A DNA stretch of 64,000 nt from Brevinema_A sp051649605 (GTDB taxonomy: Bacteria > Spirochaetota > Brevinematia > Brevinematales > Brevinemataceae). Within the stretch, counting starts at the first letter, position 1. Each line of letters begins with the position of its first letter. Positions 61,814 through 64,000 of the stretch are shown here, in pieces. The notes beneath the pieces were generated by a model that did not search any database, was not told the DNA's origin, and saw only the letters and a list, made by a program, of their open reading frames with translations. The translations under genes were made by a program, and so were the position numbers. Location of the stretch: positions 75,291 through 139,290 of the forward strand of contig JBOFHK010000007.1 of NCBI GenBank assembly GCA_051649605.1, in the 5' to 3' direction.

Positions 61814-62752
61814 TTAGTCTTCTTTAATATCTTTTACTGCATCATATAATGCAAGAATTTTTTCAATCACGAACACTATCAGTGGTTCTTCTTTAAAAGT
61901 CTCCCGAAAATGCCACCAATTATTATCATCTCTATGATACCCAGAGGAATTCTGTTGTTTTAGTAATTCAGCATTAGGAAGTTGCTATATACATCTCCAT
62001 AATGTTTTTAATAGCATAACATTCCTCGGTATTGTCTTTAATACTCGTTTTTTCAAAAATTTCTAATACTGTTTTTTTCATGTTTTTATCTTCCTCTATT
62101 TGATGGGTTAGTATTTCAAGATTGTAAATATACTGTTCGATAGCACTTTTTAGCGTGTGCTCTGTGCTTTTAAAAGATAGTTGTTTGAGCCATCTTAATA
62201 TATGATAGGCATAGGATATGTCTAAAAATTTATTACTATTTCTTAACTTTTGGAGAGTAAGATATACTGTTTTATCCTCTGAACCTTGACCCACAGATTG
62301 ATTACTAGGTTCAACTCTTGCAAGGTTTAGATAAATAATATAAATTTTATCTTCATCTACATCCCATTTTTGTTTGACTATTTCGTAATAACGTTTTAGT
62401 TGTTTACTTTGATCTACAGCCCAAATTTTATTTTCTAAGATAATAGAAAACTCTTTATGCTCTATATACAAATCAATATGTACCGATTCCCTATATATTT
62501 ACACGTCTTCAAATCATATTGACAGAGATGCTCAAACCCCACCTCTTTTAAGAATAAGTCTAGATATTCTGTACCGTGCCTATGACCCTACTTTGGATCA
62601 AGTAAGTATCTAAGAACATCGCTATGAGAATTCTCATGAGTATGACGGAACATCGATAACAAGGACATCTTCCCCAGTTTTAATTTTTGCTTTTCACTTT
62701 GAATGATTTTTGTAATATCATTTACAAGTGATTCAATATAATCTAATGGCAT
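61814..62752 (-). pseudogene. Broken PDDEXK_4-type nuclease gene
   Basis: From an ATG at 62752 (GGAG upstream) the minus strand reads MPLDYIESLVNDITKII, ENSHSDVLRYLLDPK, an in-frame TAG, then GHRHGTEYLDLFLKEVGFEH. After a frame change come HIDLYIEHKEFSIILENKIWAVDQSKQL, with the E-x-K pair in LENK of the PD-(D/E)XK fold, and DISYAYHILRWL. A last frame change gives AELLKQQNSSGYHRDD and ends IKED at 61814. Restored length is about 313 residues. PDDEXK_4 proteins are common near defence genes. Three lesions make function unlikely. Confidence 0.75.
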
Positions 62753-63019
62753 AGACTCTCCTAAATATTTATTATCCCATTACAACACAGTTAACAAATA
62801 AAAGTCAACAGAAATTCATAAAAAACAACGATAACTCGTTAGTAAAACCATGCCACTAATTATATAACATTATTTTACCTCTCATCAAATTATACAATAG
62901 AAAAATAGTAATAAAGGTATATAAAAGCCCATGAGAAATATAAAAAACAAGTTGACATAAATAAATACCAATAGTATAATAACCACTAGGGTTTATTTTA
63001 ATTATAATGAGGAAAAATT
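62753..63019 (+). promoter_or_regulatory. Spacer with promoter of the last lipoprotein gene
   Basis: 267 AT-rich bp without a gene. A consensus promoter TTGACA (62952-62957) and TATAAT (62975-62980), 17 bp apart, lies 30 bp before the GAGG ribosome site of the next gene. Confidence 0.75.
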
Positions 63020-63787
63020 ACGAAATATATATTGATGATAATATTGTTTTTTGTAGGTTGTACCAATAACAAAAAAACTACCAGCTCAAATACCCCAAAT
63101 ATTCCTTCTCTGACCACAAATATTATTAAACTCGAGCCAGAACCACCTACACCTATTACAATCTTATATAAAAACGGATTAGATCTTATTCTAGCAGATA
63201 GAAATGAAAATAAAATTAATCATATTTTACTAAGAGAATATGAAAATTATCGTAAATATTACTCAATCTATTGGGATAAAAAAAATCACCATCACTATTA
63301 TACGTTTATAAAAAAATATACTAATGATTTTCTGTATTCTCTAGACAGCAATTTCCAACAAGAAACTACTCTCGTTAAACAATATACCGAATTTATTGTA
63401 AATAATATTCCTTTATTATATATAGGCAGCATCTCACCTTTAGAACGTATCTACGTTAACACAAATGATGATTCAACTTATTTAAAATGTCTAGTACTTA
63501 TTGATGATTTATTTTACCTTACAGATGAACAAGCACCTAAAACTAATCAAAATATAAATTCAGCATTTCCTGTTGTCTTTACTTTATCATATAACTATGG
63601 TTGTACAGATATCCCAATGGTAACCACTCTCTATACTAATGAAAACATTTATAGTCGATATCCTAGGAATCGGGGAATGTTACAAATTAAAAAGGAAAAC
63701 ATGTCTTTGGAAGAAATGTTTATAGAAATTGCACCGTATTTTATCATTGAAGAATTGTATCCAACAGAACATGAATTTAATGGATAA
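63020..63787 (+). CDS. Hypothetical lipoprotein with an apparent ACG start
   Basis: From an ACG at 63020 the frame reads (M)KYILMIILFFVGCTNN, a good lipoprotein signal with lipobox FVGC. The GAGG ribosome site (63009-63012) is ideally spaced for this ACG. The first ATG (63032) lies 19 nt from that site and leaves a clipped signal (MIILFFVGC), giving about 251 residues. The mature part is about 240 residues, with DRNENKINHILLREYENYRK and HHHYYTFIKKYTNDF, and no recognised domain. Either a rare ACG start or a start-codon mutation. Function unknown. Confidence 0.6.
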   Translation, partial: TKYILMIILFFVGCTNNKKTTSSNTPNIPSLTTNIIKLEPEPPTPITILYKNGLDLILADRNENKINHILLREYENYRKYYSIYWDKKNHHHYYTFIKKYTNDFLYSLDSNFQQETTLVKQYTEFIVNNIPLLYIGSISPLERIYVNTNDDSTYLKCLVLIDDLFYLTDEQAPKTNQNINSAFPVVFTLSYNYGCTDIPMVTTLYTNENIYSRYPRNRGMLQIKKENMSLEEMFIEIAPYFIIEELYPTEHEFNG

Positions 63788-63872
63788 TTCTTTTAGTTCC
63801 ACATAAAAATTTTCTAAATTATATCAATCAAGCACTTCAATATCACTAGGTCTTGATACAAAAAAATAGATC

Positions 63873-63901
63873 TTGACAAATTAACCCATATAGTATATAT
63901 T
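63873..63901 (+). promoter_or_regulatory. Promoter reading out of the right edge
   Basis: TTGACA (63873-63878) and TATATT (63896-63901), 17 bp apart. The last 213 bp of the window (63788-64000) hold no gene, so the driven gene lies beyond the edge. Confidence 0.6.
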
Positions 63902-64000
63902 ATAAATAATCAGCCTTTTTATATTATAAAGAGTGCAATTTATTATCATCTATATAACGATCTAATTAATAATAGCTCAAAGGGTACTTCCCTAGGGGCT

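Noticed and set aside
63985..64000. Similarity of the last bases (GGGTACTTCCC) to the segment near 41010
   Set aside because: Only about 11 matching bases, too few to call a repeat.
1..64000. CRISPR array
   Set aside because: No set of regularly spaced identical direct repeats was seen on reading the window, and no cas genes are present.

Overview
The window is AT-rich (roughly one third G+C), densely coded and bacterial. A host-associated spirochaete is the best guess. That is inference from stand-alone carD, a long-form rho, groES without groEL, a DUF4912-type protein, many small lipoproteins and TPR proteins, and AT-rich coding on both strands. A Brevinema-like relative would fit, but no marker here settles the genus. 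Sigma70-type promoters (TTGACA / TATAAT, 16-18 bp spacing) and strong Shine-Dalgarno sites are easy to see across the window.

Region 1 (1-31 kb) is mostly housekeeping. It holds an oligopeptide ABC operon (oppB-C-D-F, the last running off the left edge), a YdcF-like protein, carD with a structured leader, a DUF4912-type protein with ybeY, groES, an LpxL-family acyltransferase behind two TPR genes, and another TPR protein. It continues with a GH57 glucan enzyme, a tRNA nucleotidyltransferase / poly(A) polymerase with an MscS channel, rho followed by two tandem SDR genes, a DUF3298 protein, murQ, an L-2-hydroxyacid dehydrogenase, a polar amino-acid ABC operon and several secreted or lipoprotein genes of unknown role.

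Region 2 (31-37 kb) begins at a tRNA-Ser(UGA) gene. It carries a DUF262/DUF1524 GmrSD-like protein and a 1217-residue one-polypeptide restriction-modification enzyme, which together look like a small defence island. About 110 bp from the 3' end of the DUF262 gene, including its terminator hairpin, recurs 28 kb away at 60.65 kb. There it lies directly across the stop codon of an ABC permease and next to an XRE/ImmA pair and a decayed PDDEXK_4 nuclease gene.

Region 3 (37-56 kb) is accessory carbon metabolism mixed with decay. It holds a galactitol-type PTS with a class II aldolase and a DeoR regulator; a TRAP transporter with a sialidase-like protein, a GntR regulator and a frameshifted TauE/SafE exporter; an unrecognised pair of genes for a glycine-rich protein and a large membrane protein (the latter frameshifted at an A7 tract); and a cellobiose-type PTS with 6-phospho-beta-glucosidase and a LacI regulator. 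Relics of a Mu-like transposase and of a NupC nucleoside transporter lie between them.

Region 4 (56-64 kb) carries an operon pairing a DUF1868 (2H phosphodiesterase superfamily) protein with an Fe3+/2-aminoethylphosphonate-type ABC importer, then the XRE/ImmA pair, the PDDEXK_4 relic, and a lipoprotein whose best-placed start codon reads ACG. The number of one-base homopolymer shifts and relics suggests ongoing genome reduction, phase variation, or uncorrected homopolymer errors in the assembly. The sequence alone cannot separate these.
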